A DNA stretch of 64,000 nucleotides from Nitrospirillum pindoramense (GCF_007827955.1 NZ_VITR01000016.1:104161-168160), one strand, 5' to 3'; shown: positions 9,701 to 18,333, numbered from the stretch's first letter. Numbers and translations are program-made. Notes: generated by a model from the letters alone, not told the origin.

Positions 9701-10417
9701 GGTGCCGTCCAGGCCCGCCTCCGGGCCGCCGCCCGGCTTGGCATGCGCCTCCAGGATGCGGCGGATGCGGCCGCGCTGGGCCACCAGGTCGGCCAGCAGC
9801 TCGGCGAAGCTCTCCTCGTTCAGGGCGCCGGCCAGGCGCTTCAGGGCCCGGCCCAGGGGGGTGTCGGGCCGGTCCTGGGCCGACGCCAGCATGTGGGCCT
9901 GCGCCTCGGCCAGGGCTTCCGCCGCCGTGCGGTCATCCATGACCTGGAAATTGGGCGGCAGCCGCGCCTCCAGCGGGAAGCGGCGCAGCAGTGACTGGCA
10001 GAAGGCGTGGATGGTCTGGATCTTCATGCCGCCGGCGGTGTCCAGCACGCGGGCGAACAGGCGGCGGGCGGTCAGCACCTCATCCCGCGTGGGCGGGCGG
10101 CCGTTCAGCTCGGCCAGGGCCTGGGTCAGGTCGCCATCCGGCATCACCGCCCATCCCGCCAGGCGTTCCGCGATGCGATTCGCCATTTCGGCGGCGGCCG
10201 CCTTGGTGAAGGTCAGGCACAGGATGCGGCCCGGCTCGGTGCCGGCCAGCATCAGCCGCACCACCCGGTCGGTCAGCACCTTGGTCTTGCCGGTACCGGC
10301 CGACGCCCCCACCCAGACGGAGGTTTCGGGGTCTGACGCCTGGCGCTGCTTGACTGTGGGGTCGATGGGCCGACTCGGGGGCAGGGAGGGTCCCTGGGAC
10401 GGGCTGATCTCGCTCAT
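6785..10417 (-). CDS. addA: AddA, double-strand break repair helicase-nuclease subunit
   Basis: This is the 1210-residue UvrD/PcrA-type helicase subunit of the AddAB complex, which resects DNA ends for RecA-dependent repair. Walker A is GASAGTGKT (residues 37-45), the DEAQD helicase box is at 426-430, and the C-terminal PD-(D/E)XK nuclease shows QIDRL followed by DFK (D1146-K1148). The start at 10417 overlaps the addB stop in an ATGA. A longer frame reaching 10969 only runs through addB in another frame. Between helicase and nuclease lies a low-complexity linker with three PLGDG repeats. Confidence 0.96.
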   Translation of the reverse strand: MSEISPSQGPSLPPSRPIDPTVKQRQASDPETSVWVGASAGTGKTKVLTDRVVRLMLAGTEPGRILCLTFTKAAAAEMANRIAERLAGWAVMPDGDLTQALAELNGRPPTRDEVLTARRLFARVLDTAGGMKIQTIHAFCQSLLRRFPLEARLPPNFQVMDDRTAAEALAEAQAHMLASAQDRPDTPLGRALKRLAGALNEESFAELLADLVAQRGRIRRILEAHAKPGGGPEAGLDGTIAALFRHLEVGPGETEGAVLAAGCRDEALDVTGLRAACAALAVGTKTDVERGLAIQLWLDQPERRLTDFDTWRRQFLTAEGTVRAKLAGKDATAANPRTPDILAQEGARLVALQERLRAVTVAHSTASLLTLAGSMLEGYQRWKDSRAQLDFDDLILAASALLTGEAQACAWVLYKLDGGLDHILIDEAQDTNPEQWRVVSALAEEFFAGEGQSNVRRTLFVVGDEKQSIFSFQGADPAEFARMRRTFQARVQAAERPWAIVDLETSFRSVGAVLQAVDTVFAQQEARDGVSAQAIRHRPFRQGMAGKVELWPLVRPGDGVETPAWSPPLNHEPEDRPQARLATVIADQIAHWIAQGEVLEARGRSLTAGDILVLVRRRNAFVQQLVRALKERRVPVAGVDRMVLTEQLAVMDLMAVGQFLLMPEDDLTLATVLKSPFVGLDEEALFALAQGRGGHLWPALVKRAETDARFRPAYAWLRRLLGEVDYTAPYELFAGLLTRPCPADAVSGRRALLGRLGAEAIDPVDEFLTLCLGFDRAHPPSLQSFLHWLAAGQTEVKRELDTGAKDRGPEGGQVRIMTVHGSKGLQAPVVILPDTTRKPVTSPRILWPQANDEDDGDSADQAPGVPLYAPRREQEDTKTRAARAAADRRRDQEYRRLLYVALTRAEDRLHVCGYEGKTATSDDTWFRLTERALSTIATHHPFDLTTVSRQGWTGDGRVLAEPQTRPPPAQRAARQDGEAIPPAPAWVLAPPAAEPAPSRPLAPSRPDGEEPAVRSPLGPPSGEQGPLGDGPLGDGPLGDGKAREARRFKRGTLIHRLLQLLPEMPVAERPAAARRWLARPAHGLDEAAREEIWAETLRVLDHPDFADLFGPGSRAEVPLVGTVGTRPLAAQIDRLVVTETEVKIVDFKTNRPPPRTAEEIPGLYVSQMAAYRHALRRIYPGLAIRCLLLWTDGPFITEVDPGRMDAVALT
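7299..7343 (-). repeat. 15-bp tandem repeat inside addA, three units
   Basis: Three consecutive 15-bp units (consensus CCGTCACCCAGGGGG on the plus strand) encode PLGDG three times in the linker before the AddA nuclease domain. The unit length keeps the frame, so copy-number change would be tolerated. Confidence 0.85.
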
Positions 10418-13400
10418 GCCTCGCCCCCATCGCCCACGGACCATTCCGCCACGCGCGCCAGATGCAGGTAATCGGAATAGCGCGGCGCCATGCCCGGCCG
10501 GGGCTGCGAGCGATAGGGCGTGCTCTCCTGGTCGAACAGGTCGATCAACTGGCGCAGGCCCTCCACCGCCTCCGCCGCCAGGCGGGCGGGGTCCAGCTTC
10601 AGCGCCACCACCTGGCCGGCGGGTTCCCCCCCCGTCAGGCGCCAGAACGCCAGCTGCTCCACCACCGGCACGCGCAGGCCGAACCCGCCGGCCAGGGCGA
10701 TGGCGGCCTCCAGCGGCAATTGCGGGGCGAAGCCCAGCTCCACGTCGCGCGCGCGCGGTGGGGTGCCGGTCTTGTAGTCGATGATGGCGACGGACCCGTC
10801 GGGGTGGCGGTCGATACGGTCGGCCTTGGCGATGATTTCGAACGGCTTGTACGCCGTCTCCACGGTCAGGATGCCCTTGGCCTCGGTCGCCAGGGGTTGC
10901 AATCCGCCCGCCCGGCGGTCGCGCTCCAGCGCTAGGAACCAATCGGCGATGCGCTCGAACCGCGGCCACCAGAAGGTTTCCAGGCTGGGCAGGCCGCTGT
11001 AGGGGGCGAAGGCCAGGCGGCCGAAGCGCAGCACCTGGTCGCGCGCGTCCTCGGGCAGCAGGGTGCCCGGGTTGGCCTTGATGAAATCGTCCAGCGCCTT
11101 GTGGATCATGGTGCCCCGGTCGGCGGCGCCGGGGTCGGCGTCCAGCGGGTCCAGCGCCTCCAGCCGCAGGACGTGGCGGGCGTACAGGGCATAGGGGTCG
11201 CGCATCCAGGTTTCCACCTGGGTGACGGACAGGCGGCGGGGCCGGGCGGCCACCGGGGGGCGCGGCTCCGGCGGGGGGCAGGGGCGCACGGCGGCGGGCG
11301 TATCCATCGCCTCCGTCCAGGCGGTCCAGCGGGCCATGCCGCCGGTCAGGCTGCGGGCGCGGCCCAGGGCCTTCAGCACCGTATCCAGCCGCAGCAGCCA
11401 GCGCGAGGGCACGGTGGGCGTGCCCTCCACCCGTTCCGACCGGGTCAGCACCACCACGGGCGCGCCGCAGGCCTGGGCGAAGTCGTGCGCCGTTTGGCCC
11501 AGATGCTGTTCCGGCGTGGGCAGGCCGAAGCGCTGGCGCATGGGGCGCGACAGCCAGGGGTCGGCCTTGGGCTGCGGCGGCCAGGTGCCCTCGTTCAGGC
11601 CGCCCAGGATCATGACGTCGAACTGCTGCAGCCGTGCCTCCAGCAGGCCGAGGATGTACAGGCGCGGATGCAGGCCGTAGCGGGGACGTACCGCCCGGCC
11701 CACCATCAGGGCGCTGATGACGGCGGCGTAGTCCGGCCCGCCCAGCTCGGGGAAGTCGTGGCCGGCGTCCTGCACCTCATCCACGAAGCTGGCCGCCGCC
11801 TCGCCATCGTCCAGGCGCCACAGGCGGTCGGCGCCGGATTGCTCGTCACTTGCGGCCAGGGCCTCCGCCGTGCGGGCGTGCAGGTCCAGCCAGCCGGCCA
11901 GGGTCCGGCCCGTGCCGTTCATGGCCGCCAACAGCGGCCGCAGGATGTCTTCCAGCCCGTCGATGAAGGCGCCCAGGCGGGCGCGGTGGGCGTCCACGTC
12001 GCCATGGGCATCGAAGCGGCGGGGATCCGCCTGGGTCAGCGCCAGGCGCAGGCCGTCGAAACCATCGGCCGGCCGGGGGCCGCGCAGCACGGCGCGTTCC
12101 AGGTCGCGCACCTGGGTGCGGAAGAAGGACGGGTTGTGCCCGCCCGCCGCCAGCGGATGCTTCAGCAGGGACAGCAGCGCCAGGGGCGACGGCTCCGCCG
12201 CCCAGTCGGCCAGCAGGCGCAGATAGCTGCCCACGGCGCTCTGGGTCAGCGGCAGGCCGGCGCTGTCGTTGACGGCGATGTCCCAGCGCTTCAGCGCCAG
12301 GGCCACGCGCCGCGCCAGGTCGCGGTCGGCGGTCACCAGCGCCGCGGTGCGGCCCGGCGTCTCCAGCGCCTCGCGCATCATCAGGGCGATGGCCCCCGCC
12401 TCCTCCTGCGGGGTGGCGGCGTCCAGGCGGGACAGGCCGGCCAGGGCCGCGTCCGCTTCCGCCGCCAGGGGGCTGGCCGACAGGTCCTGCCACGCTTCCG
12501 TCGTGCCGGCGGGGCGCAGCGCCTCCGCGATCAGGCGGGCGCGGGCGGGGTGGCTGCCGCGACGGGCGGCCAGGGGGCCTGGCAGCGGATCGGGCAGGGG
12601 CCAGGGGCGCACCTCGGCCCGGGGAATGTCCAGGCGGTGCAGCAGGCGCTTCAGGCCGTATTGCGGATGGGCCTCGTCCAGATCCTGCCAGGTGGCCTCG
12701 TCACAGCCGAGGTCCAGGCCGGGCAGCACGACGGCGCCTTGGGGCAACGCCGCCACCACGGCCAGCAGGTCGGCGGTGGCCGGGATGCTGCCGGTGGAGC
12801 CGGCGGCGATGACCGGGCCCGGCGGCGGCTTGGTCCGCCAGGTGTCGGCCAGGGCTTTCAATCGCAGTTCCCGCTCCTTGGCCGGGTCCACGCCGCCCTC
12901 GTCCGCCAGCAGGGCGGGCCAATGCTGGGTGATGATCTCCAGGAAGCGCAGGGTCACCTGCCAGTGCTGGGCATAGTCGTCGGGCACCAGGCGGGCCAGA
13001 TCCTCGAACCGGCAGCCCTCGGTCTGCACCTCGTCCAGCAGGCGGGCCAGCTCGCCCGCCAGGCTCACGGCTTGGGCCGGGGTGGCGGCCAGGTCGGGCG
13101 CGCGCATCACCAGGCGGGCCAGCAGCAACTGGCGGCGCAGGGCCGGCACGGCCTGCGGCAGGTCGGTGCCGCCCTGGGTGAACACCACCTCGTCCGTGTC
13201 CACGTCGCCCAGGGGCGACAGGCGGGGCAGCAGGATGGGCGTGCCGTCCGACAGGCGCAGGAACGCCTCGCGCAGGGCGCGGACGGCGCGGACCGTGGGC
13301 AGCAGGACCGTCAGGCGCGACAGGGCCAGCGGGTCGTCGCCCACGCGCGCCAGGATGCCGGCCGCCAGCGCGTCCACGAACGGCAGTCCCGGCGCGATGG

Positions 13401-13449
13401 TGAACAGGCGCCCCCCCCAATCCCCGCCGCTGGCATCGCCCCAACTCAT
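10414..13449 (-). CDS. addB: AddB, double-strand break repair nuclease subunit
   Basis: The 1011-residue protein is the second AddAB subunit, with an inactivated helicase fold and a second nuclease domain. PILLPRLSPLGDVDTDE near residue 75 is typical of alphaproteobacterial AddB. The C-terminal nuclease motif is KADRIDRHPDG followed by IIDYKTG (D891, K893). It starts 5 bases after the murU stop and overlaps addA by 4 bases, so translation of the operon is coupled. Confidence 0.95.
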   Translation of the reverse strand: MSWGDASGGDWGGRLFTIAPGLPFVDALAAGILARVGDDPLALSRLTVLLPTVRAVRALREAFLRLSDGTPILLPRLSPLGDVDTDEVVFTQGGTDLPQAVPALRRQLLLARLVMRAPDLAATPAQAVSLAGELARLLDEVQTEGCRFEDLARLVPDDYAQHWQVTLRFLEIITQHWPALLADEGGVDPAKERELRLKALADTWRTKPPPGPVIAAGSTGSIPATADLLAVVAALPQGAVVLPGLDLGCDEATWQDLDEAHPQYGLKRLLHRLDIPRAEVRPWPLPDPLPGPLAARRGSHPARARLIAEALRPAGTTEAWQDLSASPLAAEADAALAGLSRLDAATPQEEAGAIALMMREALETPGRTAALVTADRDLARRVALALKRWDIAVNDSAGLPLTQSAVGSYLRLLADWAAEPSPLALLSLLKHPLAAGGHNPSFFRTQVRDLERAVLRGPRPADGFDGLRLALTQADPRRFDAHGDVDAHRARLGAFIDGLEDILRPLLAAMNGTGRTLAGWLDLHARTAEALAASDEQSGADRLWRLDDGEAAASFVDEVQDAGHDFPELGGPDYAAVISALMVGRAVRPRYGLHPRLYILGLLEARLQQFDVMILGGLNEGTWPPQPKADPWLSRPMRQRFGLPTPEQHLGQTAHDFAQACGAPVVVLTRSERVEGTPTVPSRWLLRLDTVLKALGRARSLTGGMARWTAWTEAMDTPAAVRPCPPPEPRPPVAARPRRLSVTQVETWMRDPYALYARHVLRLEALDPLDADPGAADRGTMIHKALDDFIKANPGTLLPEDARDQVLRFGRLAFAPYSGLPSLETFWWPRFERIADWFLALERDRRAGGLQPLATEAKGILTVETAYKPFEIIAKADRIDRHPDGSVAIIDYKTGTPPRARDVELGFAPQLPLEAAIALAGGFGLRVPVVEQLAFWRLTGGEPAGQVVALKLDPARLAAEAVEGLRQLIDLFDQESTPYRSQPRPGMAPRYSDYLHLARVAEWSVGDGGEA

Positions 13450-13453
13450 GGCG

Positions 13454-14245
13454 TCAGGGCTCGGCCTTGCGCGGCTGGCTCAGCTTGGCGTCGTGCGGGA
13501 TGGGGTGGCCCAGCAGGGTGTTGACCTCCTCCACCGCCTCGGGCGTGCCGACATGGAACCAGACGCCGTCATGGCGCATGCCGTACAGACGCCCGGCCTC
13601 CTCCGCCTGGTGCCAGAGGGTGAGGTTGGAGAAACGGTCCGCGGCGATGGCCTGGTACAGTTCCGGCTTCACGATATGCACACCGGCGAAGACGAAGGGC
13701 GCCAACTCGCCCTCGGCGCGGTAGTGCAGGCGGCCGTCCGGCTCCATGTGGTAATCGCCGGGCCCGTCATAGCCCACGGCCGCCACGGTGGGCATCAGCA
13801 GCAACAGCACATCCATGACCGCCGGATCCCAGGTGGCGGCCAACCGCTTCAGCGCCGGGATGGGCCCGTCCAGCCACAGGATGTCGGCGTTGACGACATA
13901 GATCGGATCGGTGCCCAGGTGGGGCAGGGCATGGCGCACGCCTCCGCCGGTCTCCAGCAGATCCGCCTCGGGCGACAGGGTGATGGCGGGGCTGGACCGG
14001 CCGGCCAGGTGGCTTTCGATCATGGCGCCCAGATGGTGGGTGTTGACCACCGCGCGCTCCACGCCGCTTTCCGCCAGCCGGTCCAAGGCGTGGTCCAGCA
14101 GGGGGGCGCCGCCCACCTCCACCAGCGGCTTGGGCCGCGTCAGGGTCAGCGGGCGCATGCGCAGGCCCAGGCCGGCGGCCAGAACCATGGCCGTGTGCGG
14201 AACGGAATGAACGGAGGTAACGGTTACGGCGACAGAGGCGGACAT
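13454..14245 (-). CDS. murU: MurU-like N-acetylmuramate-1-phosphate uridylyltransferase
   Basis: The 263-residue sugar-nucleotidyltransferase has the signature LAAGLGLRMRPLT followed by PKPLVEVGG. With the AmgK-like kinase next to it, it should make UDP-MurNAc from recycled MurNAc-1-phosphate, a known by-pass of de novo peptidoglycan precursor synthesis. A GDP-mannose or other NDP-sugar role is possible from sequence alone; the kinase partner favours MurU. The start at 14245 lies just after the upstream stop (14250). A longer frame from 14281 would overlap that gene. Confidence 0.8.
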   Translation of the reverse strand: MSASVAVTVTSVHSVPHTAMVLAAGLGLRMRPLTLTRPKPLVEVGGAPLLDHALDRLAESGVERAVVNTHHLGAMIESHLAGRSSPAITLSPEADLLETGGGVRHALPHLGTDPIYVVNADILWLDGPIPALKRLAATWDPAVMDVLLLLMPTVAAVGYDGPGDYHMEPDGRLHYRAEGELAPFVFAGVHIVKPELYQAIAADRFSNLTLWHQAEEAGRLYGMRHDGVWFHVGTPEAVEEVNTLLGHPIPHDAKLSQPRKAEP

Positions 14246-14249
14246 CGCG

Positions 14250-15278
14250 TCAAAAACTCCGGACGATGGCATCGGCGTCAAGGTTGGCGGGTAGGTGGCG
14301 TTCCACCCAGCGGGCGACGGGGGACACGGCCGGATGCCGGATGGCCCCCGTGAACTGGCCCCATACCCGGGGCAGGAAGGACAATTGCGGCGCGCCGGTG
14401 GTCGCCTGGATCAGCTGCGCCACGCGGCCCAGGATGCGCGCATGGCGCACGGCGGCCAAGATGGCGCAGGAGGCGGCGAAGGCGCCCCGGTCCATGCCGG
14501 GAAAGGCAGCCACGTAACGCCGGATCATGGCCTGGCGCAAGTCGTCCGGCACGTCGCGCCGCGCATCCTCCAGCAGCGACACCAGGTCGTAGGCGCGCGG
14601 ACCGATGCCGCCATCCTGGAAATCCAGCAGGCCGCAGGCCGCCACGCCGGCGCGGCCCGCCAGGCGCATCAGGTTGCCGGGGTGATAATCGCGCAGCAGC
14701 AGGGTGGGGGCCAGGGACAGGGCGGCGGGCAGCACCGCCTCCCACGCCTGCGCCAGCTCATCCCACGCCCCCGCCGGCAGGGCCTGCCCGCGCACGGCGG
14801 GGGCGAAGGCGTCGGCGAACAGCATGACCTGGTCGCGGAACAGGCCCACGTCATAGCGCGAGAGGTCCGGGGCGGCCGCGGGAACGAAGCGCTGGTGCAG
14901 GGCGATCAGCACGTCGGTCGCCACCTCGTACAGCGGCTGCCACGGCTCCTCCCCGCCATCCAGCAGGCGGGCGTAGTCATCGCTGCCGAAATCCTCGATC
15001 AGCAGCAGGCCCTGCGGCTCGTCCCCCGCCAGGATCAGCGGGGCCGACAGGGCGCAGTCCCGCAGCAGCCCGGCGATCTGGACGAAGGGCGGCACCTGGC
15101 TGGCGGCCACCTCGTCGCGGCAGTCCATCAGGATGGCGGTGCCCTGGTTCAGCGTCAGGCGCTCATACCGGCGGGCCGACCAGTCGGCGCCCATGGGCTG
15201 GCGCCGGGCCGCACCCCAGCCAGCCTGCTCTAGGAAGCGGCGGATGACGGTCTCGCGGGGCGGGGTATCGCGTCTCAT
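14250..15278 (-). CDS. amgK: AmgK-like sugar kinase (aminoglycoside-phosphotransferase fold)
   Basis: The 342-residue protein has the kinase loop LLRDYHPGNLM and metal site LLDFQDGGIG of the choline/aminoglycoside kinase fold. Next to a MurU-like enzyme it most likely phosphorylates N-acetylmuramate (and GlcNAc) at the anomeric carbon in cell-wall recycling. Its start overlaps the tsaE stop in an ATGA, and murU follows after 4 bases. Similar proteins are often mislabelled as antibiotic phosphotransferases; the context argues against that. Confidence 0.8.
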   Translation of the reverse strand: MRRDTPPRETVIRRFLEQAGWGAARRQPMGADWSARRYERLTLNQGTAILMDCRDEVAASQVPPFVQIAGLLRDCALSAPLILAGDEPQGLLLIEDFGSDDYARLLDGGEEPWQPLYEVATDVLIALHQRFVPAAAPDLSRYDVGLFRDQVMLFADAFAPAVRGQALPAGAWDELAQAWEAVLPAALSLAPTLLLRDYHPGNLMRLAGRAGVAACGLLDFQDGGIGPRAYDLVSLLEDARRDVPDDLRQAMIRRYVAAFPGMDRGAFAASCAILAAVRHARILGRVAQLIQATTGAPQLSFLPRVWGQFTGAIRHPAVSPVARWVERHLPANLDADAIVRSF

Positions 15279-15742
15279 GGCTCAAAACCTCTCCCAAGTC
15301 GGGAAGCCCAGGCGCCATGGCCTGTCAGGGTGGCGCGCCGGCTGTCGGGCCCGGTGATGGCCAGGTCCAGCTCCAGCCGGTCGGCGGGCAGCCGCGGACC
15401 CAGCCGCGTGGGCCATTCCACCAGGGCCACCCCGTCATGGATGACCTCCTCCCACCCCAGTTCCAAGACCTCATCCGGTTCCGTCAGCCGGTAGAGGTCG
15501 AAATGCCACAGGGTGTAGCCCGGCAGGTCGTAGGTCTGCACCAGGGTGAAGGTGGGGCTGGGCACCTCCTCCTCCGCATCACCCAGGCCACGGATCAGGT
15601 GGCGGGCGAAGGCGGACTTGCCCGCCCCCAGGTCGCCCGACAGGGCAACCACGTCGCCGGGGCGCAGCAGGCGGCCCACCCGTGCCGCCAGATTGGCCGT
15701 CGCCGCCTCATCGGGCAGGTCCAGGGTCAGCGCTTGGGGCAT
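15275..15742 (-). CDS. tsaE: TsaE, t6A tRNA-modification ATPase
   Basis: The 155-residue P-loop protein has GDLGAGKSAFARHLI, SPTFTLVQTY, WHFDLYRL and EWPTRL, all TsaE hallmarks. It works with TsaB and TsaD to place threonylcarbamoyl on A37 of ANN-decoding tRNAs. The start at 15742 follows TTAGGAAAA. It heads the operon tsaE-amgK-murU-addB-addA. Confidence 0.95.
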   Translation of the reverse strand: MPQALTLDLPDEAATANLAARVGRLLRPGDVVALSGDLGAGKSAFARHLIRGLGDAEEEVPSPTFTLVQTYDLPGYTLWHFDLYRLTEPDEVLELGWEEVIHDGVALVEWPTRLGPRLPADRLELDLAITGPDSRRATLTGHGAWASRLGRGFEP

Positions 15743-16000
15743 GGTTTTCCTAAGTGGTGGCAGGGCGACGGCGATGCGCGGGCGGATTTTGCGGCGCCCC
15801 AGGTTACCGAGGCAAGCGCGCGTGGGGTGCATCCCGCGAATAAGCCCCGCGAACTGGGCAGTTGATTAGCGCATCAATTCGCGTGATGAAAGCAACCCGA
15901 ACCGTTGACCGGCCGTGCGGCCCGCCTTTGGGCGCGGCCCCCTTCAGGCGCCACCCCATGCGCCGGTCCCCGCGTGCCGTGCCAGGAGTACACCAGACCC

Positions 16001-17044
16001 ATGTCCAGCCAGCTTCCGACCATCGCCCCCGGCGGCGTCCATCGCACCGATGTCTGCATCATCGGCGCGGGTCCCGTCGGCCTGTTCGCCATCTTCGAAT
16101 GCGGCATGCTGAAGCTGGACTGCCACGTGGTCGACGCGTTGGACATGGTGGGCGGCCAGTGCACCGCGCTCTACCCCGAAAAGCCCATCTATGACATTCC
16201 CGGCTATCCGCAGGTGGAGGCCGCGACCCTGATCGACCGGCTGGCCGAGCAGGCCGCCCCCTTCAACCCCAACTATCACCTGGGCCAGCAGGTCACCACC
16301 CTGACCCCCGGCGCGGATGGCCGCTGGCTGGTGGGCACGGACAAGGGCACCACCATCGACTGCCGCGCCGTGCTGGTCGCCGCCGGCTGCGGCGCCTTCG
16401 GCCCCAACAAGCCGCCGCTGGATGGTCTGGACGCCTATGAAGGCAAGTCGGTGCACTACCTGGTGCGCCGTCGCCAGGATTTCGCGGGCAAGCGCGTGGT
16501 CATCGCCGGCGGTGGCGACAGCGCCGTGGATTGGGCCATTTCCCTGTCCGAGGTGGCGGAGCGGGTGATGGTGGTCCACCGCCGGCCCAAGTTCCGCGCC
16601 GCGCCCGAAAGTGCCGCCCGGCTGGACCAGCTGGCCAAGGACGGCGTCATCGACATGGTGGTGCCCTACCAGCTGGCCGGCCTGGAAGGGGCGGACGGTC
16701 AGCTCACCGGCGTGACGGTCGCCACGCTGGACGGGCAGGAGAAGACCTTGCCCGCCGACGCCCTGCTGGCCTTCTTCGGCTTGGCCATGGACCTGGGTCC
16801 CATCGCCAGCTGGGGCCTGAACGTGGAACACCACCATGTGGCGGTGAACCCGGCCACCATGGCCACCAACGTGCCGGGCGTCTTCGCCATCGGCGACATC
16901 GCCACCTACCCCGGCAAGGTGAAGCTGATCCTGTGCGGCTTCGCCGAGGCCGCCATGGCCGTGCACGCCATCCACCCCCTGGTCCACCCGGGCGAGGCGC
17001 TGCACTTCGAATATTCCACCAGCCGGGGTGTGCCCGGGGCTTAA
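16001..17044 (+). CDS. Ferredoxin/flavodoxin-NADP reductase, thioredoxin-reductase type
   Basis: The 347-residue flavoprotein has an FAD-binding GAGPVG near the N-terminus, the segment GGQCTALYPEKPIYDIPGYP typical of thioredoxin-reductase-like FNRs, an NADPH-binding GGGDSAVDWA, and a C-terminal GDIATYPGK. It lacks the CxxC of true thioredoxin reductase, so it should pass electrons between NADPH and ferredoxin or flavodoxin. The ATG at 16001 was chosen because the conserved fold starts soon after it and AGGAG lies upstream. Confidence 0.9.
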   Translation: MSSQLPTIAPGGVHRTDVCIIGAGPVGLFAIFECGMLKLDCHVVDALDMVGGQCTALYPEKPIYDIPGYPQVEAATLIDRLAEQAAPFNPNYHLGQQVTTLTPGADGRWLVGTDKGTTIDCRAVLVAAGCGAFGPNKPPLDGLDAYEGKSVHYLVRRRQDFAGKRVVIAGGGDSAVDWAISLSEVAERVMVVHRRPKFRAAPESAARLDQLAKDGVIDMVVPYQLAGLEGADGQLTGVTVATLDGQEKTLPADALLAFFGLAMDLGPIASWGLNVEHHHVAVNPATMATNVPGVFAIGDIATYPGKVKLILCGFAEAAMAVHAIHPLVHPGEALHFEYSTSRGVPGA

Positions 17045-17072
17045 GGCCCCCTCACCCGCCGGGCGCCTAGGC

Positions 17073-17420
17073 CTATCGGTTTTCCACCAGGACGATCAGG
17101 CGGTCGATGGCGTCGGACAGCGGCGGCAGGTGCTCCAGCACGCTGTTCCACAGCACCCGCGTGGCCACGCGGCGGTCGGGCGGTTGCAGCAACTGGCCCA
17201 TCGCCGCGATCTGGCGCCAGGGGATGCCCGGTTCGGCTGCCGTCAGGTCGGCTGGCAACTGACGGACGGCGGCGGACACCATTTCCAACGACCGCTCCAC
17301 CGCCCGCTGCAGACTCCAGCTGGCCGCGAACTCCGAATAGGCGACGCCGGCGGTCATGCCGCTGATGCCGTCCAGGGTTTCACGCAGGTCGCCCAGGCGC
17401 AGGATGGTGCTGCGGGCCAT
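17073..17420 (-). CDS. HepT-like protein without the canonical RNase motif
   Basis: The 115-residue helical protein matches the HepT/DUF86 layout: an N-terminal helix pair, IPWRQIAAM, and the C-terminal VLWNSVLEHLPPL. In active HepT toxins the segment after IPW carries the RX4HXY catalytic motif (as in RNxxxHxY). Here it reads MGQLLQPPDRRV, so the Arg, His and Tyr are absent. It may be an inactive remnant or a repurposed protein. It lies 2 bases after the MNT-like gene. Confidence 0.65.
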   Translation of the reverse strand: MARSTILRLGDLRETLDGISGMTAGVAYSEFAASWSLQRAVERSLEMVSAAVRQLPADLTAAEPGIPWRQIAAMGQLLQPPDRRVATRVLWNSVLEHLPPLSDAIDRLIVLVENR

Positions 17421-17422
17421 GG

Positions 17423-17710
17423 TCAGAACACGCGCACGGCATCGGCCTCAATTACGGGGCGCAGCCGGGGGTGCAGGCCGTCGCGGGTGGTCACCGCCGA
17501 TGGCCGGCCCAGGATGGTGCGCACCTTGTCCTGGATGTCGGCCAGCTCGATCAGGCTGAAGCGCGGGTCGTGGGTGTCCAGGAACAGGTCGATGCCGCCC
17601 TCGCGCTCCCGTGCCGCAGGCCCGCCCACCATGAACAGGTGCGCCACGCCGGCCCGGTGCAATTCGGCCTCATGCGCCCGCAGTTTGCTGACCGCCTGTT
17701 CCTGGTTCAT
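17423..17710 (-). CDS. MNT-like nucleotidyltransferase-fold antitoxin, degenerate
   Basis: The 95-residue protein resembles MntA antitoxins, which AMPylate or mask HepT. The expected GSxxRG...DxD motif reads GGPAARE followed by GGID (D41), so the Ser and the first metal-binding Asp are gone. Both members of the pair thus lack their signature residues. The pair lies next to BrnT/BrnA on the same strand. Confidence 0.6.
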   Translation of the reverse strand: MNQEQAVSKLRAHEAELHRAGVAHLFMVGGPAAREREGGIDLFLDTHDPRFSLIELADIQDKVRTILGRPSAVTTRDGLHPRLRPVIEADAVRVF

Positions 17711-17720
17711 GACCGTCCCC

Positions 17721-18029
17721 TCAGCCGTTCTTGAGCGAGGCTAACATCTCCCGCCGCAGGATGGCATTGATACGGGATTGGTAGCCCTTGCCCTGGGACC
17801 GCAGCCAGGCCAGCACGTCGGAATCGATGCGCACCGTGGTGGATGTCTTGGTCGGCTTGTAGAAGCGGCCACGCACGGCGTTCTTCCAGAACTCCTCGGT
17901 CAATTCTGGGATGTCGCTGGTGTCGATCTCGCTGTCCGGCCGTTCGGCCAGGGCCTGCAACTCGGCCTTTTGCTCCTCCGTCAACGGGGGAAGATCGGCC
18001 AAGCGCTTCCTAACGATCTTCGTTCTCAT
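17721..18029 (-). CDS. brnA: BrnA-type antitoxin
   Basis: The 102-residue protein has an acidic N-terminal half (DSEIDTSDIPELTEEFW) followed by a ribbon-helix-helix end (TVRIDSDVLAWLRSQGKGYQ). This is the layout of BrnA, which neutralises BrnT and represses the shared promoter. The start at 18029 overlaps the brnT 3' end by 20 bases, giving the normal toxin-first order. It could also be called a CopG-like antitoxin. Confidence 0.85.
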   Translation of the reverse strand: MRTKIVRKRLADLPPLTEEQKAELQALAERPDSEIDTSDIPELTEEFWKNAVRGRFYKPTKTSTTVRIDSDVLAWLRSQGKGYQSRINAILRREMLASLKNG

Positions 18030-18315
18030 ACTGACGTCTTTCCATCCGCGTCGCTCTTCGCGCTGAAATGATCCGGACCACTTCGATGATCTGGCCTTGC
18101 TCAACCTCTTCCCAGAGAGTGTGAGCAACCAACAGCAGTAGATGTCCGGTAACCACGCCCAAGGTCTGCCATCGCACCTCACCGCCTTCGATACGGTCTT
18201 GTCGCATCAAGACGAATGGATCATCGAAAACGCGCATGGCCATTTCAAATGTGATGCCGTGCTTGCGGTAATTGCTTACCGCCTTCATCTCATCCCATTC
18301 GAAGAGCCTGTCCAT
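18010..18315 (-). CDS. brnT: BrnT-type ribonuclease toxin
   Basis: The 101-residue protein has FEWDEMKAVSNYRKHGITFE at the N-terminus and the C-terminal RIISARRATRMERRQYE, both standard for BrnT, a RelE-fold ribonuclease. The conserved His, Glu and Arg positions look intact. No clear ribosome-binding site precedes the ATG at 18315, and a perfect palindrome lies 18 bases upstream. Confidence 0.88.
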   Translation of the reverse strand: MDRLFEWDEMKAVSNYRKHGITFEMAMRVFDDPFVLMRQDRIEGGEVRWQTLGVVTGHLLLLVAHTLWEEVEQGQIIEVVRIISARRATRMERRQYENEDR

Positions 18316-18333
18316 ACGAATATGTTACTACAA

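Noticed and set aside
10418..10969. Possible N-terminal extension of AddA by 184 residues
   Set aside because: The extension overlaps addB in another frame, is Pro/Arg/Gly-rich and unlike AddA. The ATG at 10417 overlaps the addB stop in an ATGA.
14250..15278. Aminoglycoside resistance phosphotransferase
   Set aside because: The fold matches, but position between tsaE and murU fits the AmgK sugar kinase of cell-wall recycling.
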